A stretch of 64,000 nucleotides of DNA from Rhizobacter sp964253025 (GCF_964253025.1 NZ_CAXUQC020000001.1:682001-746000), one strand, 5' to 3'. Positions 17,467 through 26,866 are shown, numbered from the stretch's first letter. Numbers and translations are program-made. Notes: generated from the sequence alone by a model not told the origin.

Positions 17467-18123
17467 ATGGAGACTCTGTACCCCTACGCCGCGACCGTCG
17501 CGGCCTACCTGATCGGCTCGCTGTCGTTTGCCGTCATCGTGAGCCGCGTGATGGGCCTGAGCGACCCGCGCAGCTATGGCTCGGGCAATCCCGGCGCCAC
17601 CAACGTGCTGCGCTCGGGCAACAAGCTGGCGGCCATCCTCACCTTGCTCTTCGACGCCCTGAAGGGCTGGCTGCCCGTCTGGCTGGTGGCCCGCTTCGGC
17701 GAACCCTACGGCCTGGGGGAGGGCACCGTCGCCATGGTGGGCCTGGCGGCCTTCCTCGGCCACCTGTGGCCGGTGTTCTTCCGCTTCCAGGGTGGCAAGG
17801 GCGTGGCAACGGCGGCCGGCGTGCTGCTGGCCTTCAATCCGTGGCTCGGTCTGGCCACGCTGGCCACCTGGATCGTGATCGCCGCCTTCTTCCGCTATTC
17901 ATCGCTGGCTGCCATCGTGGCCGGCCTGTTCGCCCCGTTCTACCAGCTGCTCATCTGGGAGCGGGGGCCCATCGCGCTCGCGGTGGCCGTCATGGGCGGT
18001 TTGCTGATCTGGCGTCACGGCCCCAACATCCGCAAGCTGATGAACGGCACCGAGAGCAAGCTCGGGCAGAAGGCGGCTGCGCCCGTGGCCGCCACACCGA
18101 AGACCAAAGGAACCCGTCGATGA
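17467..18123 (+). CDS. plsY: Acyl-phosphate glycerol-3-phosphate acyltransferase PlsY
   Basis: A 218-residue inner-membrane enzyme that transfers an acyl group from acyl phosphate to glycerol-3-phosphate, the first step of phospholipid synthesis. It has about five membrane segments and the three PlsY motifs: the GSGNPGATNVLR loop, a GHLWPVFFRFQGGKGVAT block and a late Pro/Arg-rich loop. The ATG at 17467 gives the usual N-terminus (METLYPYAATVAAYLIGSLS). Its stop overlaps the start of the RidA gene by ATGA. The C-terminal tail is Lys/Ala-rich. Confidence 0.95.
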   Translation: METLYPYAATVAAYLIGSLSFAVIVSRVMGLSDPRSYGSGNPGATNVLRSGNKLAAILTLLFDALKGWLPVWLVARFGEPYGLGEGTVAMVGLAAFLGHLWPVFFRFQGGKGVATAAGVLLAFNPWLGLATLATWIVIAAFFRYSSLAAIVAGLFAPFYQLLIWERGPIALAVAVMGGLLIWRHGPNIRKLMNGTESKLGQKAAAPVAATPKTKGTRR

Positions 18124-18479
18124 CCACTTCCGTCCGCCGCTTCCATGTGGGTGACCGCCTCTCCGAGATCGCCGTCCACCAGGGCACGGTCTACCTCGCC
18201 GGCCAGATTCCCGACGACACCACCCAGGACATCGGCGGCCAGACGCGCCAGGTCCTGGCCCATGTGGATCGGCTGTTGGGCGAGGCCCATTCCGACCGCG
18301 CCCACATCCTCATGGCCCAGATCTTCCTGGCCGACATGGCGGACTTCGCCGGCATGAACGAGGTGTGGGACGACTGGGTGAGCCCGGGCGACGCGCCGCC
18401 CCGCGCGACCGTGGAGGCGCGCCTGGCGCGCCCCGAGGTGCGCGTTGAAATCGTGGTGACGGCCGCGGTGCGCGGCTGA
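18120..18479 (+). CDS. RidA/YjgF-family protein
   Basis: A 119-residue RidA-family protein. The typical IAVHQGTVYLAGQIPDD strand, the DRLLGEAHSDRAHILMAQIFLADMADF helix and the PPRATVEARLARPEVRVEI segment, with the conserved Arg near the end, are present. RidA hydrolyses reactive 2-aminoacrylate and related imines; members without full conservation may do other chemistry. It is translationally coupled to plsY by an ATGA overlap. Confidence 0.85.
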   Translation: MTTSVRRFHVGDRLSEIAVHQGTVYLAGQIPDDTTQDIGGQTRQVLAHVDRLLGEAHSDRAHILMAQIFLADMADFAGMNEVWDDWVSPGDAPPRATVEARLARPEVRVEIVVTAAVRG

Positions 18480-18509
18480 GACGCCGCGCTGCTGCCCGCG
18501 CGGTCGGGG

Positions 18510-19136
18510 TCAGCCCAGGCCGAGCAGGGCGGGGTCACCCCGGCCCTGCCGCAGCACCACCGGCTCGTCGCCGGTCAGGTCGACCACCGTGGTCGGCTCC
18601 ATCTTGCAGGCACCCGCGTCCACCACGGCCTCGATCTGGTTGCGCAGGCGCTCCCGGATTTCCTCGGGGTCGTTCAGCGGTTCGGTCTCGCCCGGCATGA
18701 TCAGCGTCGTTGCCAGCAGCGGCTCGCCGAACACCTCCAGCAACTGCTGCAGCATGGTGTGGTCGGGAACCCGCAGGCCGATGGTGCGCCGTGACGGATG
18801 GGACACCCGGCGCGGCACTTCCTTGGTCGCCTCCAGAATGAACGTGAACGGCCCCGGCGTCACGCTCTTGAGCAAGCGGTACTGCTTGTTGTCCACCCGC
18901 GCGTAGCTCGCCAGTTCGGACAGGTCACGGCACAGCAGGGTCAGGTGGTGCTTGTCGTCCACCCCGCGGATGCGGCGCAGTTTCTCGGCCGCCGATTTGT
19001 CGTCGAGGTGGCAGACGAGGGCATAGCTGGAATCGGTGGGCACCGCGGCGATGCCGCCGGCGTGCAGCACCTGCGCGGCCTGCTTGAGCAGCCGCTGCTG
19101 CGGGTTGTCTGGATGGACTTCGACGTATTGCGGCAT
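18510..19136 (-). CDS. L-threonylcarbamoyladenylate synthase-type protein (Sua5/YciO/YrdC family)
   Basis: A 208-residue YrdC-fold protein. Motifs are GGIAAVPTDSSYALVC, the KLRRIRG positively charged segment, VTPGPFTFIL and RTIGLRVPDH. The KHHLTLLCRDLSELASYA stretch points to the YciO branch rather than the canonical TsaC. TsaC makes the precursor of t6A37 in tRNA; YciO proteins are related but their role is less settled. It is downstream of the EamA transporter on the same strand. Confidence 0.85.
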   Translation of the reverse strand: MPQYVEVHPDNPQQRLLKQAAQVLHAGGIAAVPTDSSYALVCHLDDKSAAEKLRRIRGVDDKHHLTLLCRDLSELASYARVDNKQYRLLKSVTPGPFTFILEATKEVPRRVSHPSRRTIGLRVPDHTMLQQLLEVFGEPLLATTLIMPGETEPLNDPEEIRERLRNQIEAVVDAGACKMEPTTVVDLTGDEPVVLRQGRGDPALLGLG

Positions 19137-19152
19137 GGCACGTCCTTCGCGG

Positions 19153-20073
19153 TCAATCCGCCATGGTATCGGCTGCCACGGCCGACGTGGGCGTTGCCGC
19201 GCGCCGCACGTTCAGCCAGGCGCTCGCGGCGCCGCAGGCGGCGATGACCGCCATGCCGACCCAGGCCCAGCCATCGGGCACGTAGCGGAACACGGCGTAG
19301 CTCACTGCGGCCGCCATGGCGATCTGGGTGTACACGAAGGGCATCAGCGTGGCGGTGGGCGCCAGGCCGAGCGCCAGGATGAGCAGCAGGTGCCCGGTGG
19401 TGCCGAGCAGGCCGATGCCCAGCATCAGCGCCAGGTGCCCGGCGCTTGCGCCCGCGAGCGTCGACGCCACGTCGATGCCGCTCAGGAGCAGCAGGGGCGT
19501 GAGGATCAGCGTGCCGGTCAGCCCGGTGTAGAAGTGCGTGGTGAACGGGCTTTCCAGCGCGGACAGCTTGCTGGTCAGCACCTGGAAGCTGGCGTAGCTC
19601 ACCGCGCCGGCCAGCGGCAGCACCACGGCCCAACCGAAGATCCCGCTGCCGGGCCGGATGACGATCAACGCTCCGGCGAAGCCGCCGCAGACCAGCAGCC
19701 AGCGGGGCAGCGACACCCGCTCGTGCAGCACCCAGCCTGCCAGCAAGGTGACGACCACCGGCGTCAGCATGTTGATGGCGGTGAACTCGGCCACCGGCAT
19801 GTATTGCACGCCGAAGAAGCTGGCCGAACTGGTGAGCAGCAGCAGCACACCACGAAGCGCCTGGAAGCGCGGGTGGGCCGCACGAAAGCCCGAGGTCCGG
19901 GAGCGCAGCAGCCACACCGCCATGACGACGGTCTGGGTGAGGTAGCGGCCCCACATGAGGAGCAGCACCGGCACGAAGGCGCCGAGGTACTTGATGGACG
20001 TGTCCATCGTCGCGAAGCACCCCGCCATCAGCAGGATGAGAACGATGCCCAGGGCCGGGCGCTGACCGCTCAC
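19153..20073 (-). CDS. EamA/DMT-superfamily transporter
   Basis: A 306-residue inner-membrane protein with ten predicted membrane segments, arranged as two EamA repeats. It begins SGQRPALGIVLILLMAGCFA, and YMPVAEFTAINMLTPVVVTL closes the first repeat. I take the GTG at 20071-20073 as the start because it overlaps the stop of the PHP gene by GTGA, a sign of translational coupling. The substrate is unknown. Confidence 0.85.
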   Translation of the reverse strand: MSGQRPALGIVLILLMAGCFATMDTSIKYLGAFVPVLLLMWGRYLTQTVVMAVWLLRSRTSGFRAAHPRFQALRGVLLLLTSSASFFGVQYMPVAEFTAINMLTPVVVTLLAGWVLHERVSLPRWLLVCGGFAGALIVIRPGSGIFGWAVVLPLAGAVSYASFQVLTSKLSALESPFTTHFYTGLTGTLILTPLLLLSGIDVASTLAGASAGHLALMLGIGLLGTTGHLLLILALGLAPTATLMPFVYTQIAMAAAVSYAVFRYVPDGWAWVGMAVIAACGAASAWLNVRRAATPTSAVAADTMAD

Positions 20074-20954
20074 GTCGGGCGCTGCACGCGGTCGGCGAGC
20101 GTCTCCCACACGGGGCGCAGGCGATCGGGCAGGGGTGGCAGGCGGCCGAGGTCGACGTGGCTCTCGGTGGGGCTGTGGAAGTCGGACCCGCGCGAGGCGA
20201 GCAGGTCGAACTCGATCGCCATGTCGGCGTACTTGGCGAAGTCGGCCGTGGTGTGGCTGCCGGTGATCACCTCGACGCCGCGCCCGCCATGGGTGATGAA
20301 CTCGGTGAAGAGCGCGTATTCCTCGTTGGGTGTGAACTTGTAGCGGCCGGGGTGGGCGATCACGGCGGTGCCGCCAGCTTCGGTGATCCAGCGCACGGCG
20401 TCGCCGAGCGACGCCCAGCGGTGCGGCACGTAGCCGGGCCGGCCTTCGACGAGGAAGCGCCGGAACACCTCCGACGTGTCGCTGCACACGCCGGTCTCGA
20501 CCAGGTGGCGGGCGAAGTGGGTGCGGGAGATCAGGTCCGGGTTGCCGACGTAGCGCAGGGCGCCCTCGTAGGCGCCTTCGATGCCGACGGCGGCGAGCCC
20601 TGCCGCCATCTCGCGCGCCCGGGCTTCCCGTCCGCCCCGTGTGGCCGCAAGGCCTTCCTGGATGGCGCCGTGGGACGCGTCGAAGCCGAGCCCCACGATG
20701 TGGACGGTCGCGCCGGCGAAGGTCACCGAAATTTCGACACCGGTGAGGTATGGCAGGCCGAGGGCATGGGCTGCCGCCAGCGCGCGTGCCTGGCCACCCA
20801 CCTCGTCGTGGTCGGTCAGGGACCACAGCTGGACGCCGTTTGCATGCGCCCGCGCCGCCAGGCCCTCGGGCGTCAGCGTGCCATCCGAGACGACGGAGTG
20901 GCAGTGCAGGTCGGCGTTCAGCGCGGCGTTGAGCGCGGGGTTGAGGGTATTCAC
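20070..20954 (-). CDS. PHP-domain phosphoesterase (RNase AM / 3',5'-nucleoside bisphosphate phosphatase-like)
   Basis: A 294-residue PHP-domain metallophosphoesterase. Metal ligands are visible as DLHCHSVVSDGTLTP, LTDHDEVGG, the GVEIS Glu, an HIVGLGFD, IAHPGRY and the SRGSDFHSP ending. This resembles the YciV/RNase AM family, which removes phosphates from 3',5'-nucleoside bisphosphates and trims 5' ends of RNA. The start is a GTG at 20952-20954. The EamA transporter gene follows with a one-codon overlap. Confidence 0.9.
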   Translation of the reverse strand: MNTLNPALNAALNADLHCHSVVSDGTLTPEGLAARAHANGVQLWSLTDHDEVGGQARALAAAHALGLPYLTGVEISVTFAGATVHIVGLGFDASHGAIQEGLAATRGGREARAREMAAGLAAVGIEGAYEGALRYVGNPDLISRTHFARHLVETGVCSDTSEVFRRFLVEGRPGYVPHRWASLGDAVRWITEAGGTAVIAHPGRYKFTPNEEYALFTEFITHGGRGVEVITGSHTTADFAKYADMAIEFDLLASRGSDFHSPTESHVDLGRLPPLPDRLRPVWETLADRVQRPT

Positions 20955-21002
20955 CGAGTCATTGTAGGCAGCCGGCCGCCGGCGCGCTGGCCCGTGGCCA
21001 AA

Positions 21003-22121
21003 TCAGGGACGCAGGCGCAGGATCCGGCCCTCGTCGCTGTCGGTCAGCAGGTAGAGCCAGCCGTCGGGCCCCTGGCGCACGTCGCGGATGCGCTCGTCCA
21101 GGTCGGTGAGCAGGCGTTCCTCCTTCACCACGCGGCGCCCGTCGAGTTGCAGGCGGACCAGCGCCTGGCCGCGCAGGGCGCCCACGAACAGGTTGCCCCG
21201 CCAGCCCGGATACCGGTCGCTCGTGAGAAAGGCCATGCCGCTGACGGCGATGGACGGCACCCAGGTGTGCAGCGGCGGCTCCATGCCGGCCTTGGTGCGG
21301 CCCTCGCCGATGGGGCGGCCACTGCCGTATTCGGCGCCGTGGCTCACCACCGGCCAGCCGTGGTTGCGGCCAGGCAGGGTGACGTTGAGCTCGTCGCCGC
21401 CTTGCGGGCCGTGCTCGTGCGTCCACAGCTCGCCGGTCTGCGGGTGCAGGGCGGCGCCCTGCACATTGCGATGGCCGTAGCTCCAGATCTCGGGCCGCGC
21501 GCCCTCGCGGCGCACGAAGGGATTGTCGGCCGGCACGGCGCCATCGGTCTGGATGCGGATCACCTTGCCGACATGGCTGCCCAGGACCTGCGCGTCGTTG
21601 CGGCGGCTGAAGCGGTCGCCTGTTGTCACGAAGAGCCGGCCGTCGCGGTCGAACACCAGCCGCGAGCCGAAGTGGGCGCTGCTGGCATGCTTGTCGTGCT
21701 GGCGGAAGATCACGGTCACCTCGGTCAGGCGGTTGCCCGACAGGCGGCCCCGCGCGACCGCCGTGCCGTTCGTGCCCGCCTGGTCACCCGTCCCGGGTTC
21801 GGCATAGCTGAGGTACACCCGGCCGTTGCCGGGGAAATCCGGGTCGAGGGCGACGTCCAGCAGGCCACCTTGTCCGCGCGCGTCGACGGCCGGCACGCCG
21901 TCCACCGGCGGCCCCAGCGTGCCGTCGGGCGCGACGATGCGCAACCGGCCCGGGCGTTCGGTGACGAGCATCCGGCCTTCGGGCAGGAAGGCGAGACCCC
22001 ACGGATGCGCGAGACCGCGGGCCACGGTGTCCACCGTGGGTGCGGCCACCGCCACTGCACACGCCAGGGACAGCGTGGCGGCGCCGGCGGCACGGCGAAG
22101 GACGGTGAATGCATGGACCAT
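21003..22121 (-). CDS. PQQ-dependent aldose sugar dehydrogenase (YliI/Asd-type), periplasmic
   Basis: A 372-residue exported beta-propeller. A signal peptide of about 25 residues ends at VAVAA. The body shows the soluble quinoprotein glucose dehydrogenase pattern (LAHPWGLAFLPEGRMLVTER, GGLLDVALDPDFPGNGRVYLSY, ENPFVRREG-like and HEHGPQGGDELN). Homologues oxidise aldose sugars in the periplasm with PQQ as cofactor. The start follows AGGAGG. It lies 16 bases after recJ on the same strand. No PQQ synthesis genes are in the window. Confidence 0.9.
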   Translation of the reverse strand: MVHAFTVLRRAAGAATLSLACAVAVAAPTVDTVARGLAHPWGLAFLPEGRMLVTERPGRLRIVAPDGTLGPPVDGVPAVDARGQGGLLDVALDPDFPGNGRVYLSYAEPGTGDQAGTNGTAVARGRLSGNRLTEVTVIFRQHDKHASSAHFGSRLVFDRDGRLFVTTGDRFSRRNDAQVLGSHVGKVIRIQTDGAVPADNPFVRREGARPEIWSYGHRNVQGAALHPQTGELWTHEHGPQGGDELNVTLPGRNHGWPVVSHGAEYGSGRPIGEGRTKAGMEPPLHTWVPSIAVSGMAFLTSDRYPGWRGNLFVGALRGQALVRLQLDGRRVVKEERLLTDLDERIRDVRQGPDGWLYLLTDSDEGRILRLRP

Positions 22122-22137
22122 GTCGGAACCTCCTGGC

Positions 22138-23883
22138 TCAGGCGAGCCCTTCGACGATCATCTGGACACGCTGCTTGCCGTTGTACTCGTCCAGGCGCAG
22201 CTGGTAGGCCAGCGTCACGCGGTCGGCGACGGGCTCGGCGTGGCCGAACCAGATCGCGTCGCGCACCGTGCCCGCGTGCCGCACGGAGAGCTTCAGGTGC
22301 TTCTCGCCCACCAGTCGCTGCGAGATGACCTCCACCTCGTCGCTGAAGACCGGCGGCTCGAACGCCTGGCCCCACACCTGGGCGTCGAGCGCGCGCACCG
22401 TTTCGGGCGTGAAGTACTCGATGCCCAGGGGACCGTCGGTCAGCAGGATGCGGGACAGGGTGGGGGCGTCGAGCCATTCGCACGCCACCTGCTGCAGGGC
22501 TTGCCGGAAGACGGGGAAATCGGCTTCCTCCAGCGTGGCGCCCGCCGCCATGGCGTGTCCGCCGAAGCGCTTGAGCAGCCCGGGGTGCCGCTTGCTCACC
22601 AGGTCGAGCGCATCGCGCAGGTGGAACCCGGTGATCGAGCGGCCCGAGCCCTTGAGCAAGCCGTCCTGGCCGCGGGCGAAGATGAAGGTGGGGCGGTGCA
22701 CCCGGTCCTTCAGGCGCGAGGCGACGATGCCCACCACGCCTTCGTGGAAGCCCGAATCGTAGATCGACAGCGCGGCCGGTGGATCGCCGGCGAGCGCCGC
22801 ATCGGCGAGCAGGTCGGCCAGCAGCCCTTCGGCCTGCTCGCGCATGCCGGCCTCGAGCTCGCGCCGCTCGCGGTTGATCGCGTCGAGTTGCTGGGCCAGG
22901 GCCAGGGCGCGCTCCGGGTCATCCGTCAGCAGGCACTCGATGCCGAGCGACATGTCCGACAGCCGGCCGGCCGCATTGATGCGCGGGCCGAGCGCAAACC
23001 CGAAGTCGAATCCGCAGGCGCGGCTTGCGTCGCGACCTGCCACGGTGAAGAGCGCCGCCACGCCGGGTTGCATGCGGCCGGCGCGAATGCGGCGCAGGCC
23101 TTGCGCGACGAGCCGGCGGTTGTTGGCGTCCAAGCGCACCACGTCGGCCACGGTGCCGAGCGCCACCAGGTCGAGCAGGCTGTCGAGCCGAGGCTGCTGT
23201 TCGGCGCTGAACACGCCGCGCTCGCGCAGTTCGCTGCGCAGCGCGAGCAGCACGTAGAACACCACACCCACGCCCGCGAGGTTCTTGCTGGCGAAGCCGC
23301 ACGCCGGCTGGTTCGGATTCACGATGACGGTCGCGTCGGGCAGCAGGGTGGCGTCGCCTTCGCGGGCGGGCAGGTGGTGGTCCGTCACCACCACGTCCAG
23401 TCCGCGGGCGCGGGCATGGGCCACGCCGGCCAGGCTCGCGATGCCGTTGTCGACCGTGATGAGGACGTCGGGACAGTCGCCCGGGACGGCGTCGCACGCC
23501 AGGTCGACGATGGCGGGCGTGAGGCCGTAGCCGTGCACCGCGCGGTCCGGCACGATGTGGCTGAGCGTCCCTGGCGCGGCCCCCAGCAGGGCGAGGCCTC
23601 GCAGGGCGACGGCGCAGGCGGTGGCGCCGTCGCAGTCGTAGTCGGCCACCACGCACAGGCGCTTGCGCGCGGCAATGGCGTCGGCCAGGAAGCGGGCCGC
23701 GGCCTGCGCCCCGGTCAGCTCGGACGGCGGCAGCAGGCGCGCCAGGCCGTCGTCCAGCTCGTCGGGCGTGCGCACGCCACGTGCGGCGAAAAGGCGCGCG
23801 AGCAAGGGGTGCACGCCCGCCTGCTCCAGCGCCCAGGCACTGCGCGGCGGCACGTCGCGGCGGGTGATGGCCGGCGCGTTCAT
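22138..23883 (-). CDS. recJ: Single-stranded-DNA-specific exonuclease RecJ
   Basis: A 581-residue DHH/DHHA1 5'-3' single-strand exonuclease used in recombination and mismatch repair. Visible are VVADYDCDGATACAVALRGL (metal motif), a DVLITVDNGIAS segment, VVTDHHLP (DHH) and a DHHA1 part with GSGRSITGFHLRDAL and GGHAMAAG. An OB-fold lies at the C-terminus. The ATG at 23883 overlaps the stop of the upstream phosphoglycerate-mutase-like gene by ATGA; the frame is open further upstream but that is the shadow of the other gene. Confidence 0.96.
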   Translation of the reverse strand: MNAPAITRRDVPPRSAWALEQAGVHPLLARLFAARGVRTPDELDDGLARLLPPSELTGAQAAARFLADAIAARKRLCVVADYDCDGATACAVALRGLALLGAAPGTLSHIVPDRAVHGYGLTPAIVDLACDAVPGDCPDVLITVDNGIASLAGVAHARARGLDVVVTDHHLPAREGDATLLPDATVIVNPNQPACGFASKNLAGVGVVFYVLLALRSELRERGVFSAEQQPRLDSLLDLVALGTVADVVRLDANNRRLVAQGLRRIRAGRMQPGVAALFTVAGRDASRACGFDFGFALGPRINAAGRLSDMSLGIECLLTDDPERALALAQQLDAINRERRELEAGMREQAEGLLADLLADAALAGDPPAALSIYDSGFHEGVVGIVASRLKDRVHRPTFIFARGQDGLLKGSGRSITGFHLRDALDLVSKRHPGLLKRFGGHAMAAGATLEEADFPVFRQALQQVACEWLDAPTLSRILLTDGPLGIEYFTPETVRALDAQVWGQAFEPPVFSDEVEVISQRLVGEKHLKLSVRHAGTVRDAIWFGHAEPVADRVTLAYQLRLDEYNGKQRVQMIVEGLA

Positions 23884-24815
23884 CACAGCTCGCGCAGCAA
23901 CGGGGCGGCCGAAGGGGCGCTGAAGCGCTGCCGCAGGCGGCTCCACATCGGCTGCGGCCGGTTCTCGAAGCGCTGGGCGTGCCGCTCGCCAGACAGCGTG
24001 AGCGAGACCGGCTCGCCCTGGCGGGCACGCGCCAGCAGGGCGGCCACCGGGCCGGCATCGAGCGCCTGCAGGGCTTCGGCCCAGGCAGCCCAGTCCTCGG
24101 CCAGCATCGGGGCGCGCAGCCGTTCGTCGAGCACGCGGCCCGGTTGGGGCCGCTCCGGCTGGAAGCGGCCGCAGCCGCTCAGCCAGAAGGAGTTGACCGG
24201 CAGGGCACCCTGGTTCACGCGCTCGTCGTTGAGCGGGTGCTGGTACAGCAGCATCTGAACCTCGTTCTGCAGCCGGCGCACCAGGCGGGCCTGCGGATGC
24301 ACCGGCATCCACAGGTCGATGTTGCGTCCGATGGCGCGGTCGATCGAGGCCGAGGGCAGGTCGGCAAGGCTTTCGTGAGAGACGTACCAGCGCGTGGGCG
24401 CGCCCCAGGCGATCTGCCAGCCTTCCTCGACGAAGAGCGGGGTCACCGCCTCGAAGAGTGTGTGCGAGGACTGGGCGCTCAGGAACAGGTTGTGCGGGTC
24501 GGCGAGGCTCACGTGGTCGGCGCCGACATGCCAGTGCACCGGCGTGAGAAGGCCCCAGGCAGCGTCGCCGACCTCGACGCCATCCGCCGCCGCGGCGCGG
24601 GCGGCCCACGGGAGGCAGCCATCGTCGCCCGTCCAGCCGAGCGTGTCGGCCAGTGCCCGCTCATGCGGCGGGGTGAGCGTGTATTCGTCGGTGCCGATGC
24701 GCTCCGTGGGCGTGAGCTGGGCCAGCAGCCGAGCCAGGTTGGGCAGGTTCTGGTCGCGCAACGTGTGCCGCCCGTTGTCGGACAGCGCGGAGGCGAACGG
24801 AATCATCAGGTGCAT
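23883..24815 (-). CDS. Phosphoglycerate-mutase-like protein associated with recJ
   Basis: A 310-residue protein of the family annotated as cofactor-independent phosphoglycerate mutase-like in betaproteobacteria and commonly placed next to recJ. It begins MHLMIPFASALSDNGRHTL and contains SFWLSGCGRFQPE, LADPHNLFLSAQSSH and WDGP-like Trp-rich stretches. The chemistry is uncertain; I cannot point to the metal ligands of true iPGM with confidence. The ATG at 24815 was chosen from the conserved N-terminus, and the gene is coupled to recJ by a one-base overlap. Confidence 0.75.
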   Translation of the reverse strand: MHLMIPFASALSDNGRHTLRDQNLPNLARLLAQLTPTERIGTDEYTLTPPHERALADTLGWTGDDGCLPWAARAAAADGVEVGDAAWGLLTPVHWHVGADHVSLADPHNLFLSAQSSHTLFEAVTPLFVEEGWQIAWGAPTRWYVSHESLADLPSASIDRAIGRNIDLWMPVHPQARLVRRLQNEVQMLLYQHPLNDERVNQGALPVNSFWLSGCGRFQPERPQPGRVLDERLRAPMLAEDWAAWAEALQALDAGPVAALLARARQGEPVSLTLSGERHAQRFENRPQPMWSRLRQRFSAPSAAPLLREL

Positions 24816-24932
24816 CGCGCGATTATCCGGTGAGGCGGCCAATCCCCCACGCAGCGCAGGCTGGAGCGTGGTCACCGTGCGGTCACGCGCGCGCCACGCC
24901 GGCGTCATGCCGCACAGCGACGATGGACCTCC

Positions 24933-25805
24933 ATGCACACCGACGCCGCCATCCTTCGCGCATGGGCCGCCGCTCCGGAGCCGCGCGACGAGCCGCCCGA
25001 CGACGACATGGTCTCGACGAGCCGGCGGGCGCGCTATCGCGCCGTGTGGATCTCCGACCTCCACCTGGGCACCCCCGGCTGCCAGGCTGGCGCACTGCTC
25101 GACTTCCTGAAGCACGTGGAGAGCGATCACCTCTTCCTCGTGGGCGACATCATCGACGGCTGGCAGCTGCGGCGCAGCTGGTACTGGCCGCAGGCCCACA
25201 ACGACGTCGTCCAGAAGCTGCTGCGCAAGGCGCGCAAGGGCACGCGCGTCATCTTCATTCCGGGCAACCACGACGAGTTCGCACGGCGCTACGTCGGGCA
25301 CGACTTCGGCGGCATCGAGGTGGCCGAGGACTGGGTGCACGAGACGGCCGACGGGCGGCGGCTGTGGGTGATGCACGGCGACCTGTTCGACGGCGTGATC
25401 CAGTGTGCCAAGTGGCTGGCGCACGTGGGCGACAGCCTCTACGAGTTCACCCTCAAGCTCAACCGCTACCTGAACTCGCTGCGGGCCCGCATGGGGTTGC
25501 CGTACTGGAGCCTGTCGAAGTACCTGAAGCTCAAGGTCAAGCGTGCGGTCAGCTACGTCGGCGACTTCGAGGCCGCCGTGGCGCGCGAAGCACGCAAGCG
25601 CGGCGTTCAGGGTGTGGTGTGCGGCCACATCCATCATGCCGAGCTGCGCGACATCGACGGCATCCTCTACGCCAACGACGGCGACTGGGTCGAGAGCCTC
25701 ACCGCCCTCGTCGAACATGCCGACGGGCGACTGGAGATCGTCGACTGGTCGGCGCATGGCATCGGGCGACGCGCCCGTGCGGCGGCTCGCCAGGCCGCTG
25801 CATGA
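24933..25805 (+). CDS. Calcineurin-like metallophosphoesterase (LpxH-type, UDP-2,3-diacylglucosamine diphosphatase-like)
   Basis: A 290-residue metallophosphoesterase with all five calcineurin motifs: SDLHLGTPG, GDIIDGW, GNHDEF, MHGDLFDG and GHIHHAE. The length and the middle insertion match the LpxH2-like group found in many Burkholderiales, for which UDP-diacylglucosamine hydrolysis is inferred from homology. A start at 24933 or at the later ATG 25008 is possible; neither has a strong ribosome site. The stop overlaps the start of the glycosyltransferase gene (ATGA), so the two form an operon, perhaps acting on cell-envelope glycolipids. Confidence 0.88.
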   Translation: MHTDAAILRAWAAAPEPRDEPPDDDMVSTSRRARYRAVWISDLHLGTPGCQAGALLDFLKHVESDHLFLVGDIIDGWQLRRSWYWPQAHNDVVQKLLRKARKGTRVIFIPGNHDEFARRYVGHDFGGIEVAEDWVHETADGRRLWVMHGDLFDGVIQCAKWLAHVGDSLYEFTLKLNRYLNSLRARMGLPYWSLSKYLKLKVKRAVSYVGDFEAAVAREARKRGVQGVVCGHIHHAELRDIDGILYANDGDWVESLTALVEHADGRLEIVDWSAHGIGRRARAAARQAAA

Positions 25806-26866
25806 AGGTCGCACTCATCACCGACGCCTGGACGCCGCAGGTCAACGGCGTCGTCACCACGCTGGTCGAGCTGCACGCGGGCCTGCTGGCGCAGGGCCAC
25901 GAGGTCGAGCTGATCGAGCCGTCGGGCTTTCGCCGTTTCGCCTGCCCGGGCTACCGCGAGATCGAGCTGGCATGGCGTCCGGCGCGCGAGGTGGCGCGCC
26001 GCCTGGCCGCGGCCGATGCGGACGCCATCCACATCGCCACCGAGGGGCCGCTCGGCTCGGCCGCCCGGGCCTGGTGCCGCCGCCACGGGCGCGCCTTCAC
26101 CACCGCCTTCCACACCCGGTTTCCGGAGATCCTGGCCCGCGCCCTGCACATCCCGGAGCGGTGGGGCTATGCCTGGTTCCGTCGTTTCCACGCACCGTCG
26201 TCCGGCATCATGGTGCCGAGCGAGGGCATGCACGGCATTCTTGAACAGCACGGCTTCTCGCCGTTGCGGCGCTGGTCCCACGGTGTCGACCTGTCGCTCT
26301 TCCAGCCGGTAGCGGGCGCGGACCTCGAGCTGTCGCGGCCGGTGTTCCTCCATGTCGGGCGCCTCAGCTACGAAAAGAACCTGGAGGCGTTCCTCGACCT
26401 GGATCTGCCCGGCTCCAAGGTGGTGTACGGCGTGGGTCCCCTGCAGGAGCGGCTGCAGCGCGCGTACCCGGACGTGCACTGGCGCGGCGTGGTGCCGCGT
26501 GCCGAACTCGTGCGCATCTACAGCGCCGCGGACGTCTTCGTGTTTCCCGGCCGTTCAGAGACCTTCGGACTCGTGATGCTGGAGGCCCTCGCCTGCGGCA
26601 CGCCCGTGGCGGCGTATCCGGTGCCGGGGCCGCTCGACGTGATCGGCCCCCCGGGCGACGGCCGCCATGGCGGCGTGCTGCACGAGGACCTGCGCGAGGC
26701 TGCCTTGCGCGCGCTCGCCGTGCCCCGCCAGAGCGCCCGCGAACGCGCGCTCACCATGGATTGGGACGCTGTGTGCAGGCAGTTCATCGGTTATCTTGTA
26801 CCGGCTCACGACGGCGCTCGAACCGCTGTCATAAAAACGACAACAAAGCTTCATAAACTGGTGTGA
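25802..26866 (+). CDS. GT4-family glycosyltransferase (alpha-mannosyltransferase-like)
   Basis: A 354-residue GT-B glycosyltransferase. The N-terminal domain has ITDAWTPQVNGVVTTL. The donor-binding domain has HVGRLSYEKNLEAFLDLDLP, then VFVFPGRSETFGLVMLEALACGTPVAAYPVPGP, with the E-x7-E pattern of GDP-mannose-type enzymes. The acceptor is unknown; the paired LpxH-like gene suggests a glycolipid. The last dozen codons (VIKTTTKLHKLV) are visibly AT-rich against a GC-rich body, and they coincide with a candidate Pho box for the next gene. Confidence 0.88.
   Translation: MKVALITDAWTPQVNGVVTTLVELHAGLLAQGHEVELIEPSGFRRFACPGYREIELAWRPAREVARRLAAADADAIHIATEGPLGSAARAWCRRHGRAFTTAFHTRFPEILARALHIPERWGYAWFRRFHAPSSGIMVPSEGMHGILEQHGFSPLRRWSHGVDLSLFQPVAGADLELSRPVFLHVGRLSYEKNLEAFLDLDLPGSKVVYGVGPLQERLQRAYPDVHWRGVVPRAELVRIYSAADVFVFPGRSETFGLVMLEALACGTPVAAYPVPGPLDVIGPPGDGRHGGVLHEDLREAALRALAVPRQSARERALTMDWDAVCRQFIGYLVPAHDGARTAVIKTTTKLHKLV
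26826..26843 (+). promoter_or_regulatory. Candidate Pho box for ppk1
   Basis: CTGTCAT followed by AAAA and then ACGACAA resembles the tandem PhoB site (CTGTCAT-N4-CTGTCAT): the first half is a perfect match and the second is poor. It sits inside the last codons of the glycosyltransferase, about 20-40 bases before the ppk1 ATG. An AT-rich CATAAA at 26852-26857 could be a -10, which would make the ppk1 message almost leaderless. PhoB control of ppk is known in other proteobacteria; here it is inference. Confidence 0.45.
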